Shown here piece by piece: positions 1 to 5,513 of a stretch of DNA of 10,342 nt (position 1 is the stretch's first letter; every line of letters begins with the position of its first letter). The notes under the pieces were generated by a model, which saw only the letters and a program-made list of their open reading frames with translations, was not told the DNA's origin and did no database searches. The translations under genes were made by a program, and so were the position numbers. This DNA comes from Flavobacterium sp. (GTDB lineage Bacteria; Bacteroidota; Bacteroidia; Flavobacteriales; Flavobacteriaceae): assembly GCA_030682755.1 (NCBI GenBank), contig JAUXNR010000263.1:1-10342 (forward strand), in the 5' to 3' direction.

Positions 1-452
1 TTATTCAAAACCGCTACAATCGATTGACCCGTGGCTAACATCGGATCAATTAAAATCAAAGTCTTATTTTCAAAAGAAGGAGCTGCTTGATATTCTACCA
101 AAATATCAAAATAATCATCATTGTTCGGATGATGACGATATGCCGATACAAATCCGTTTTCGGCATTATCAAAAATGTTCATAAAACCGGTGTGCAACGC
201 CAAACCGGCTCTCAAAATAGAACACAAAACCACATGATCTTCCAAAGCAGTTGTTTTTTTGATGCCAAGAGGTGTTTGCACTTCAATATCAATGTACGGA
301 AGCGTTTTACTCAACTCATATGCCATGATTTCACCAATCCGTTCAATGTTTTTTCGAAAACGCATACTGTCTTTTTGCACGGAAACATCGCGAATTTGTG
401 CCAAAAAATGATTGAGAATACTGTTTTGTTCTGAGATATAATGAAGATGCAT
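1..452 (-). CDS. upp: Uracil phosphoribosyltransferase, N-terminal 150 codons (cut by window edge)
   Basis: The product converts uracil plus PRPP to UMP and pyrophosphate in the cytoplasm (pyrimidine salvage). The minus-strand frame from the ATG at 452-450 stays open to base 1 and gives 150 residues. The PRPP-binding loop reads DPMLATGQS at residues 136-144, inside a hydrophobic strand (TLILI), and the conserved LRAGLA stretch is at about 80-85. Family members are about 210-220 residues, so roughly the last third lies outside the window. The usual DPMLATGGS has Q for the second G here; this is a mild variant and the enzyme is probably active. The gene is divergent from the DUF4254 gene. The 69-bp gap contains a TACCTTTA element (minus strand, 487-480) that differs from the Bacteroidota -7 consensus in its last base only, a weak promoter candidate. 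Identity is from motif recognition and is strong. Confidence 0.93.
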   Translation of the reverse strand, partial: MHLHYISEQNSILNHFLAQIRDVSVQKDSMRFRKNIERIGEIMAYELSKTLPYIDIEVQTPLGIKKTTALEDHVVLCSILRAGLALHTGFMNIFDNAENGFVSAYRHHPNNDDYFDILVEYQAAPSFENKTLILIDPMLATGQSIVAVLN

Positions 453-474
453 AAACGTTTTGAATTGGAATTAG

Positions 475-502
475 TTTGATAAAGGTATAAAAAGTATATT
501 TG
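475..502 (+). promoter_or_regulatory. Bacteroidota-type promoter for the DUF4254 gene
   Basis: TTTG at 475-478 and TATATTTG at 495-502 fit the -33 (TTTG/TTG) and -7 (TAnnTTTG) elements of the primary sigma factor of Bacteroidota. The spacer is 16 bp, at or just below the short end of the usual range. The -7 box ends 19 nt before the ATG at 522, which implies a leader of little more than ten bases. The same box at the same 19-nt distance precedes the PadR gene, which supports both start choices. Confidence 0.6.
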
Positions 503-521
503 TACTTTAAAATTTTATACA

Positions 522-1127
522 ATGTTTTCACAACTTGCCTTTTCTGTTTTCGAACAAAGTATTGCCGATTACCACATCCATGATGATGTAAATCAACCCG
601 TTAACAATCCGTATCCAAAGGATAAAATAGAGCACTTATTGTATGCAAAAAATTGGGTTGACACGGTGCAATGGCATTTTGAAGATATTATCCGTGATCC
701 GCAAATTGATCCGGTGGCTGCTTTGGATTTAAAACGAAAAATTGATGCGTCAAATCAAGTTCGTACTGATATGGTGGAATATATTGACAGCTATTTTCTT
801 CAAAAATATAGTTCTGTTTCGGTTAAACCGGAAGCAAAAATCAATACCGAAAGTCCTGCTTGGGCAATCGATCGTCTTTCTATTTTGGCTCTAAAAATTT
901 ATCACATGAGCGAAGAAGCCAACAGAATAGAGGCTTCTGCGGAACACAGAGCTAAATGTCAAGAAAAATTAAACATTTTATTGGAACAAAAAAGAGATAT
1001 GTTTTCGTCCATTGATCAATTGTTGAAAGACATTGAAAGCGGAGACAAATTCATGAAAGTGTACAAACAAATGAAAATGTACAATGATGAGGAATTAAAT
1101 CCTGTTTTATATCAAAATAAAAAGTAA
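522..1127 (+). CDS. DUF4254 family protein
   Basis: This 201-residue soluble protein has no signal peptide and no membrane segment, and looks almost entirely helical. The best-conserved stretch of the DUF4254 family is recognisable at about residues 108-129 (ESPAWAIDRLSILALKIYHM). An aromatic/charged block WHFEDIIRDP lies at 51-60. The C-terminal half (about 130-185) is charged and heptad-like and could form helical hairpins. The biochemical function of the family is unknown to me. In Flavobacteriia it often sits next to a family-9 glycosyltransferase (from memory), as it does here 96 bp downstream, so a role in LPS or other surface glycan assembly is an inference from context only. The ATG at 522 is chosen because a good -7 element lies 19 nt upstream. 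Length fits the family. Confidence 0.8.
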   Translation: MFSQLAFSVFEQSIADYHIHDDVNQPVNNPYPKDKIEHLLYAKNWVDTVQWHFEDIIRDPQIDPVAALDLKRKIDASNQVRTDMVEYIDSYFLQKYSSVSVKPEAKINTESPAWAIDRLSILALKIYHMSEEANRIEASAEHRAKCQEKLNILLEQKRDMFSSIDQLLKDIESGDKFMKVYKQMKMYNDEELNPVLYQNKK

Positions 1128-1137
1128 ATTATTTTTG

Positions 1138-1201
1138 AACCATTAAGAAATTAAGAAAAATTAAGCCTTGTAACTTAATGAACCTTAATTTCTTAATGGT
1201 T
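1138..1201. repeat. Long perfect inverted repeat (18-bp arms) between DUF4254 gene and glycosyltransferase gene
   Basis: AACCATTAAGAAATTAAG at 1138-1155 is the exact reverse complement of 1184-1201. The 28-nt loop holds a second stem, ATTAAG (1160-1165) with CTTAAT (1174-1179). The plus strand continues into a T-rich run (1200-1210). It may act as an intrinsic terminator, although the stem has only 4 G/C of 18 bp and the loop is large. It could also be a copy of a dispersed intergenic palindrome; very similar AT-rich palindromes seem familiar from Flavobacterium genomes, but I cannot check this here. It ends 22 nt before the TTG start of the glycosyltransferase, so it lies in or just before that gene's leader. 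Confidence 0.7.
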
Positions 1202-1223
1202 TTAATTTTTAAAAAATTAATCA

Positions 1224-2261
1224 TTGTCTCAAAAGCCAAAACATATTGCCGTCATCCGACTCTCAGCCATGGGCGATGTAGCGATGACTGTTCCGGTTTT
1301 GAGAGTATTGGTACAACAACATCCTGAACTTAAGCTTACTGTTGTTTCCAGACCGTTTTTTAAACCCTTTTTCGACGGAATTCCGAATGTAAATTTCTTT
1401 GCAGTGGATGTAAAAAATCGCCACAAAGGATTTTTTGGATTACTTCGATTATTTTCGGATTTGAAAAAATTGGATATTGATGCGGTTGCCGATTTGCATA
1501 ACGTTTTACGATCTAAAGTTGTCCGAAGCTTATTCGCTCTAAGCGGAAAAAAAGTAGCGTTTACAGATAAAGGAAGAGCAGAAAAAAAAGCCTTAACGAG
1601 TTTGACAAACAAAGTTTTTAAACCCGTAAAACCAATGGTGGAGCGACATGTTGAAACCTTTGAAAAACTCGGGTTTTCAATTGATTTAACAAATCCTCAA
1701 TTTCCAACTAAAGCTATTTTATCAGATGAAATTCTGAAAATAACCGGAAATAAAACTCAAAATTGGGTCGGAATTGCACCTTTTGCTCAATACCAAAGTA
1801 AAGTCTATCCACTCGATTTAATGCAAAAAGTGATTGATGAATTGGCTAAAAAAAATTCAATCAAAATTTTCCTTTTTGGTGGAGGAAATGAAGAAATTCA
1901 GCAATTAAATCAACTTCTAAATAATCATTCAAACGTAATCGTTTTGGCCGGAAAATTAAAATTCAATCAAGAATTGGAAGTGATTTCTAATTTAGACGTA
2001 ATGCTTTCAATGGATTCCGGAAATGCTCATATCGCAGCGATGTTGGGTGTAAAAGTCATCACACTTTGGGGAGCCACACATCCGTTTGCCGGATTTTCTC
2101 CATTTAATCAACCGTTGGAAAATTGCATTGTTTCTGATAGAGATAAATTTCCGCTTTTACCAACTTCTATTTATGGTAACAAAAAAGTTGACGGCTATGA
2201 AGAGGTAATGCGAACTATAGCGGTTGAAAGTATTATTGAAAAAATTAAGTTTTTATTATAA
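1224..2261 (+). CDS. Glycosyltransferase family 9 (heptosyltransferase-like)
   Basis: This is a 345-residue GT-B-fold transferase like the LPS core heptosyltransferases, which move a sugar from a nucleotide-activated donor at the cytoplasmic face of the inner membrane. The N-terminal loop IRLSAMGDVAMTVPVL (11-26) carries D18, at the place of the catalytic aspartate of WaaC-type enzymes. A mid-protein loop GIAPFAQYQSKVYPL (183-197) has K193 at the usual lysine position. The donor-site region shows FGGGNEE (218-224) and MDSGNAHIAAMLGV (263-276), then LWGATHP (281-287). Length is typical. The start is TTG at 1224: an in-frame TAA at 1218-1220 rules out anything earlier, and the first in-frame ATG (codon 16) would remove the catalytic loop. 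The donor and acceptor are not predictable; Bacteroidota often lack heptose, so 'heptosyltransferase' should be read as a family label. Confidence 0.9.
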   Translation: MSQKPKHIAVIRLSAMGDVAMTVPVLRVLVQQHPELKLTVVSRPFFKPFFDGIPNVNFFAVDVKNRHKGFFGLLRLFSDLKKLDIDAVADLHNVLRSKVVRSLFALSGKKVAFTDKGRAEKKALTSLTNKVFKPVKPMVERHVETFEKLGFSIDLTNPQFPTKAILSDEILKITGNKTQNWVGIAPFAQYQSKVYPLDLMQKVIDELAKKNSIKIFLFGGGNEEIQQLNQLLNNHSNVIVLAGKLKFNQELEVISNLDVMLSMDSGNAHIAAMLGVKVITLWGATHPFAGFSPFNQPLENCIVSDRDKFPLLPTSIYGNKKVDGYEEVMRTIAVESIIEKIKFLL

Positions 2262-2567
2262 ATAGATCTTATTGTCTTTGCACATTCCCAAAATAAATGA
2301 TTTTAAATTGGAAATCGCTTCAGCATAATTCGGAGCTTCATAACCAAATCGTTCGTGTTCCAACTGCTCTTTTTCCATCGCATTGCAACCTTTGATTACT
2401 TCACGAATCATATCGAGTAGAATCAATTCTTTGTTGTTGGTTTTTTCAAATTTGAAATCCACTAATTCATCTTCCAAACGCTCACAATATTCCAAAAGCT
2501 CTTCCACTTCGGGTTCATTCAAAAGGTCTTGAGCTTTTTTAAATATGTCTAGTTTATTCTTCACCAA
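2256..2567 (-). CDS. Small hypothetical protein, helical, function unknown
   Basis: I do not recognise this 103-residue protein. It is acidic and predicted helical. A coiled-coil-like block lies at about 6-45 (including VEELLEYCERLEDELVDF) and a Tyr/Ala/Asn-containing C-terminal helix follows. There is no signal peptide or membrane segment. A TGA sits directly before the start region, so translation must begin at TTG (2567) or GTG (2564); the first internal ATG is at codon 53. The start lies inside a 7-bp-period repeat. It is 30 bp downstream of the reductase gene on the same strand, so the two probably form one transcript. Its last 6 bp overlap the convergent glycosyltransferase gene. The clean frame, sensible composition and neat spacing support a real gene. 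Confidence 0.7.
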   Translation of the reverse strand: MVKNKLDIFKKAQDLLNEPEVEELLEYCERLEDELVDFKFEKTNNKELILLDMIREVIKGCNAMEKEQLEHERFGYEAPNYAEAISNLKSFILGMCKDNKIYL

Positions 2568-2592
2568 TCACTAATTACTATTCACTAATCAC
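2562..2592. repeat. Heptamer tandem repeat, about 4.4 copies, consensus CACTAAT
   Basis: Units start at 2562, 2569, 2576 and 2583, with a partial unit (CAC) at 2590-2592. The units at 2569 and 2583 are identical (CACTAAT), the one at 2562 differs by one base and the one at 2576 by two. The array fills the gap between the reductase and hypothetical genes and supplies the TTG/GTG start of the latter (minus strand). A looser repeat of the same period and related sequence occurs at 6986-7029. Confidence 0.65.
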
Positions 2593-2597
2593 TTTTT

Positions 2598-3650
2598 CTA
2601 AACATCATCATAATCCACAAAAATCTCACTCGATGTCGGATGAGCTTGGCAAGTTAAAATCAAACCTTCGGCAATTTCACCATCGGTTAAAATGGTATTC
2701 TTTTTCATTTCGGCAGTTCCTTTGGAAATTCGAGCAATGCAACTGCTGCAAATTCCGCCTTGGCAAGAATAAGGAGCATCTAATCCTTGTTTTAAAGCTG
2801 CTTCTAACAACGATTGCTTTTGCGACATTTCAAAAGAAGTTTCATCGCCATCCACCAAAACAGTGATTTTTGTATGGCCTTCCAATGATTTTTTTATTTC
2901 ATTTTCTGAGGATGAAGCAGAGAATAATTCGAATTTTATATCTTTTTCTTTGACGTTGTTTTCTTTCAAAACATCACTCACGCAATTAATCATTTCTTCT
3001 GGTCCGCAGAGGTAAAATTTGTCAAATTCCTTTTCTTTGTGTTTGTTTTTCAAGACAAAATTCACCGTTGATTTTTCAATTCTTCCAAACAATTGATCGT
3101 CTGCTTTTTGCTGACTAAAAACATAATGCACAAAAAATCTGCCGACATATTTTAACTGCAAATCGTGCAATTGGTTGTAAAAAATGGTTTCATTACTCGA
3201 TTTATTTCCGTAAACCAACACAAAAGTGCTGTTTGGTTCTTTTTCTAAAACGGTTTGCAAAATTGACATCACCGGAGTAATTCCGCTACCGGCCACAAAA
3301 GCAGCATAATTTTTTAATCGTGCAGCATCGGGTTCGAATGTGAATTTCCCTTCGGGAGTGCCAACTTCTAGTACTTTTCCAACCGTTAATTGCTCATTCG
3401 CAAACTTAGAAAAATAACCGTTTTTTATTGATTTAATCGCAATACGCAACTCACCACTTTCCGGTGTGGAACAAATGGAATAAGCACGACGGATTTCATT
3501 TCCGTCTAAAGTGAGTTTTAAGTTGATGTATTGTCCGGCTACAAAACGATAATTGGCTTGAAGTTCAGCCGGAACTTGAAATAGAACAGAAACGGCTTCC
3601 GGAGTTTCACGAGTGATTTCTTTGACCGCTAATTTATAGAAAGTTGACAT
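2598..3650 (-). CDS. PaaE-type 2Fe-2S/FAD oxidoreductase (ferredoxin--NADP reductase family)
   Basis: This 350-residue flavoprotein passes electrons from NAD(P)H through FAD to a plant-type [2Fe-2S] centre and on to a partner oxygenase or desaturase. Domain order: FAD-binding barrel (about 1-110) with RAYSICS at 55-61 and GYFSKF at 78-83; NAD(P)-binding domain (about 113-245) with GSGITPVMSI at 121-130 and CGPEEM at 215-220; C-terminal ferredoxin domain (about 260-350) with cysteines 296, 301, 304 and 334 (C-x4-C-x2-C-x29-C). All key residues are present. This order is that of PaaE, the reductase of phenylacetyl-CoA epoxidase. No paaABCD homologue is in the window, so its partner is unknown; fatty-acid desaturases or hydroxylases are alternatives. 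The ATG at 3650 follows a perfect TAnnTTTG box by 14 nt. The stop is TAG at 2600-2598. Confidence 0.88.
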   Translation of the reverse strand: MSTFYKLAVKEITRETPEAVSVLFQVPAELQANYRFVAGQYINLKLTLDGNEIRRAYSICSTPESGELRIAIKSIKNGYFSKFANEQLTVGKVLEVGTPEGKFTFEPDAARLKNYAAFVAGSGITPVMSILQTVLEKEPNSTFVLVYGNKSSNETIFYNQLHDLQLKYVGRFFVHYVFSQQKADDQLFGRIEKSTVNFVLKNKHKEKEFDKFYLCGPEEMINCVSDVLKENNVKEKDIKFELFSASSSENEIKKSLEGHTKITVLVDGDETSFEMSQKQSLLEAALKQGLDAPYSCQGGICSSCIARISKGTAEMKKNTILTDGEIAEGLILTCQAHPTSSEIFVDYDDV

Positions 3651-3664
3651 GGATTTATTTTTTA

Positions 3665-3672
3665 CAAAGGTA
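3665..3672 (-). promoter_or_regulatory. -7 promoter element of the reductase gene
   Basis: On the minus strand the sequence reads TACCTTTG, a full match to TAnnTTTG, 14 nt before the ATG at 3650. No clear TTTG -33 element is seen 17-23 bp upstream, so strength may be modest or activator-dependent. This region is shared with the divergent PadR promoter. Confidence 0.5.
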
Positions 3673-3713
3673 ATAAACCACAGTTTTTGAAAACAGCATA
3701 TTTTTTAAAAAAT

Positions 3714-3738
3714 TTATACCTAAGGTTTTTATGTATAA
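3714..3738. promoter_or_regulatory. Candidate PadR operator (inverted repeat TTATAC-N13-GTATAA)
   Basis: TTATAC at 3714-3719 and GTATAA at 3733-3738 are exact inverted repeats 13 bp apart. They lie directly upstream of the PadR -7 box and span the place where the -33 element should be. ATGTAT also occurs twice in direct orientation, at 3731-3736 and 3746-3751. PadR repressors commonly bind ATGT/ACAT-type dyads in their own promoters, so autoregulation is plausible. Short AT-rich dyads arise by chance, hence the low confidence. Confidence 0.35.
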
Positions 3739-3748
3739 GAAACTTATG

Positions 3749-3756
3749 TATATTTG
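3749..3756 (+). promoter_or_regulatory. -7 promoter element of the PadR/ABC cassette
   Basis: TATATTTG is a full match to TAnnTTTG and ends 19 nt before the ATG at 3776, the same box and distance as at the DUF4254 gene. At the expected -33 position only TTTT (3726-3729, 19-bp spacer) is found. The box lies inside the possible longer PadR reading frame, which argues that translation starts at 3776. Confidence 0.55.
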
Positions 3757-3775
3757 TGTTTCAAATTTGCATCAA

Positions 3776-4111
3776 ATGAAAAACTCATCACTATACAAAG
3801 GAAGTCTTAACACAATTATAATGAAGCTTTTGGAAGAAAAAGGGCGTATGTATGGTTATGAAATTACGCAAAAAGTAAAAGCCATCACCTTGGGCGAGTT
3901 AAACATTACCGAAGGTGCTTTGTATCCCGCTTTACACAAATTGGAAGCCGAAGGTTTGCTTGAAGTGGAAGTAGAAAAGGTAGATAACCGCTTGCGGAAA
4001 TACTACAAACTTACTGAAAAAGGCAACAAAGAAACGGTAAACCGATTGGCTGAACTGGAAGAATTTATCAAGAACATGCAAAATATTGTTAATCCGAAAT
4101 TGAGTTATTGA
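3776..4111 (+). CDS. PadR-family transcriptional regulator
   Basis: This 111-residue winged-helix repressor is expected to dimerise and control its own operon in response to a ligand or partner protein. From the chosen start the recognisable PadR core is NTIIMKLLEEKGRMYGYEI (about 12-30), then the recognition-helix region ITEGALYPALHKLEAEGLL (about 44-62), and the wing containing RLRKYYKLTEKG (about 72-83). A short C-terminal helix (about 86-105) is the usual dimerisation element; the compact length matches the small PadR-s2 type. The frame is open back to an ATG at 3731, but that would add 15 residues that do not look like PadR and would start upstream of the -7 box, so 3776 is preferred. 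The next ATG follows the TGA stop after one base, so translation is probably coupled to the membrane-protein gene. Confidence 0.9.
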   Translation: MKNSSLYKGSLNTIIMKLLEEKGRMYGYEITQKVKAITLGELNITEGALYPALHKLEAEGLLEVEVEKVDNRLRKYYKLTEKGNKETVNRLAELEEFIKNMQNIVNPKLSY

Positions 4112-4112
4112 G

Positions 4113-4745
4113 ATGAGAATAATCACCACCCAAAACCTTAAATTCATTGATAATTATCTCAAAAAAAGTGAAATTTTTTATGATGATATTCGAATGGAAC
4201 TTACAGATCATATCGCTTCGGCAGTAGAACAAAAAATGCAAACTGAAAACAGTGATTTTTATGATGCTTTTAAAAGTTATATGAATTTGAATAAGAAAGA
4301 ACTTTTAAATAAATTTATGGGAGGCAATTTAAATTTTCTTGTGCCATTTAAAAATTTTCGTTTGTTTTTAATACAGCCTCATATGATTTTGTTTGGTTTA
4401 TTCTTTTATGCTGGAGTATTTTTTTTTCAAACCACAATTGACATTGAAGCATTTATTTATGAATTTCATTTCTGTTGGTTTTTATTCATAATATGTTTTA
4501 CGCTTTTTCACATGGGATATTTTTTATTAATAAAAAAGAAACGGTTTTATGTTATTGAGCAGTCGTTTTTGGTACTTGTAGTAATTCATTACTTTTTTAT
4601 CTTTTTTTCCAAGCCAATAGCCTTCAATCAATTGAAATTTATTTTTTGGATGGATATTTCAATACTTTTTTTCTCAATAATATTTCTGTTGTTTTATGTT
4701 AATCAAGTCAAAAAATATTATCATAATAAGCACATATGGAACTAA
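4113..4745 (+). CDS. Membrane protein with N-terminal helical ELxDH domain (first of a paralogous pair)
   Basis: A 210-residue protein in two parts. The N-terminal soluble helical region (about 1-80) contains ELTDHIASAVEQ at 29-40, preceded by YD at 23-24. About four hydrophobic segments follow (near 88-106, 117-140, 149-166, 175-196) with a short charged tail. The next gene has the same plan and motif. Small helical N-terminal domains on multi-TM proteins next to PadR genes resemble the HAAS/DUF1700-type signalling proteins; that assignment is inference from architecture and context. It starts one base after the PadR stop, and its last 10 bp overlap the next gene. It is Phe/Ile-rich and AT-rich (long T runs), more diverged in its N-terminal domain than its partner. 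A likely role is membrane sensor or PadR partner for the exporter. Confidence 0.75.
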   Translation: MRIITTQNLKFIDNYLKKSEIFYDDIRMELTDHIASAVEQKMQTENSDFYDAFKSYMNLNKKELLNKFMGGNLNFLVPFKNFRLFLIQPHMILFGLFFYAGVFFFQTTIDIEAFIYEFHFCWFLFIICFTLFHMGYFLLIKKKRFYVIEQSFLVLVVIHYFFIFFSKPIAFNQLKFIFWMDISILFFSIIFLLFYVNQVKKYYHNKHIWN

Positions 4746-5440
4746 AAGTTAATCAAGAACAAATAGATCGCTTATATCGTTTCACTCGTGAACACTTCGT
4801 AGAACATTACGATTTGCAAACCGAATTGGTCGATCATCTTTCCAATGCTATTGAACAAGAATGGAAAGAAAATCCGAAATTATCATTTGAAGAAGCTTTG
4901 CAAAAAGAATTCAAAAAGTTTGGGATTTTTGGGTTTATGGATGTGGTTGAACAAAGACAATCCGCCCTGAACAAAAAATATAATTTACTGATTTTGAAGC
5001 ATTTTAAAGAATTTTTTACCATTCCAAAGATTATATTTACCATTTCATTAGTGTTTGGCTTGTTTTATTTTTTTAAATATGTTTTCTTTTATGAACTATT
5101 AACTATCGCAATGATTGGATGGTTTCTTCTTTTGATAGCTGCGTTAGTTTATGAAAAGAGAAAAATGAAAAAGAGAAAAAATCAAACCGGAAAAAAATGG
5201 ATGTTTGAAGAAATCATATACGGATACGGCTCTTTTTCTGGGGTTTTTGTTATTCCGATTCACATAATTAATATTTTTTCAAATCACGGAAACGGATTTC
5301 CAAACGATTATATGCTTTTTGGAATTAGCTTTTTTTTGGTTTCGTTATTTTTAGCAACTTTTATAGTGACAAAAATTATCCCATCCAAAGCCGAAGAATA
5401 TCTAAAACAAACATATCCCGAATATACTTTTTCAAATTAA
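4736..5440 (+). CDS. Membrane protein with N-terminal helical ELxDH domain (second of a paralogous pair)
   Basis: A 234-residue protein with the same layout as the preceding gene. A helical cytoplasmic-looking domain (about 1-90) carries ELVDHLSNAIEQ at 30-41, preceded by YD at 25-26, then SFEEALQKEFKKFGIFGF (50-67), a helix and turn typical of HAAS-like domains. Four hydrophobic segments follow (near 97-114, 119-139, 163-182, 190-212). A strongly basic loop KRKMKKRKNQTGKK (141-154) after the second one suggests that loop faces the cytoplasm. The ATG overlaps the previous gene's end by 10 bp in another frame, so the two are almost certainly co-translated. A 73-bp gap follows, without a clear promoter, before the permease. 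I cannot assign a named family with certainty; a membrane sensor or regulator of the adjacent ABC system is the working guess. Confidence 0.75.
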   Translation: MELKVNQEQIDRLYRFTREHFVEHYDLQTELVDHLSNAIEQEWKENPKLSFEEALQKEFKKFGIFGFMDVVEQRQSALNKKYNLLILKHFKEFFTIPKIIFTISLVFGLFYFFKYVFFYELLTIAMIGWFLLLIAALVYEKRKMKKRKNQTGKKWMFEEIIYGYGSFSGVFVIPIHIINIFSNHGNGFPNDYMLFGISFFLVSLFLATFIVTKIIPSKAEEYLKQTYPEYTFSN

Positions 5441-5513
5441 GTTGTAACAAAACGTTAAAAATGTAGTCAAACAAGCTAACCAATTTAAACACAACTTCCA
5501 AACCAATCAACTT

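Noticed and set aside
87..434. Plus-strand open frame of 115 codons opposite upp
   Set aside because: The minus strand clearly encodes upp with its PRPP loop; the opposite frame has no recognisable family and an unnatural composition.
1229..1612. Minus-strand open frame of 127 codons inside the glycosyltransferase gene
   Set aside because: It is antisense to the conserved N-terminal half of the GT9 enzyme and its protein is low-complexity Ser/Lys/Thr-rich, typical of a shadow frame.
2562..2592. CRISPR-like repeat
   Set aside because: The units are 7 bp with no spacers and no cas genes nearby; this is a simple tandem repeat.
3731..3775. Longer PadR start at 3731
   Set aside because: It would begin upstream of the TATATTTG -7 box and add residues not seen in PadR proteins. 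The ATG at 3776 has the same 19-nt distance to its box as the DUF4254 gene.
5441..5513. Separate promoter or heptamer array between the second membrane protein and the permease
   Set aside because: No TAnnTTTG box is visible. ACCAAT occurs twice (5479 and 5502), but 23 bp apart and without the 7-bp period, so this gap is left unannotated.
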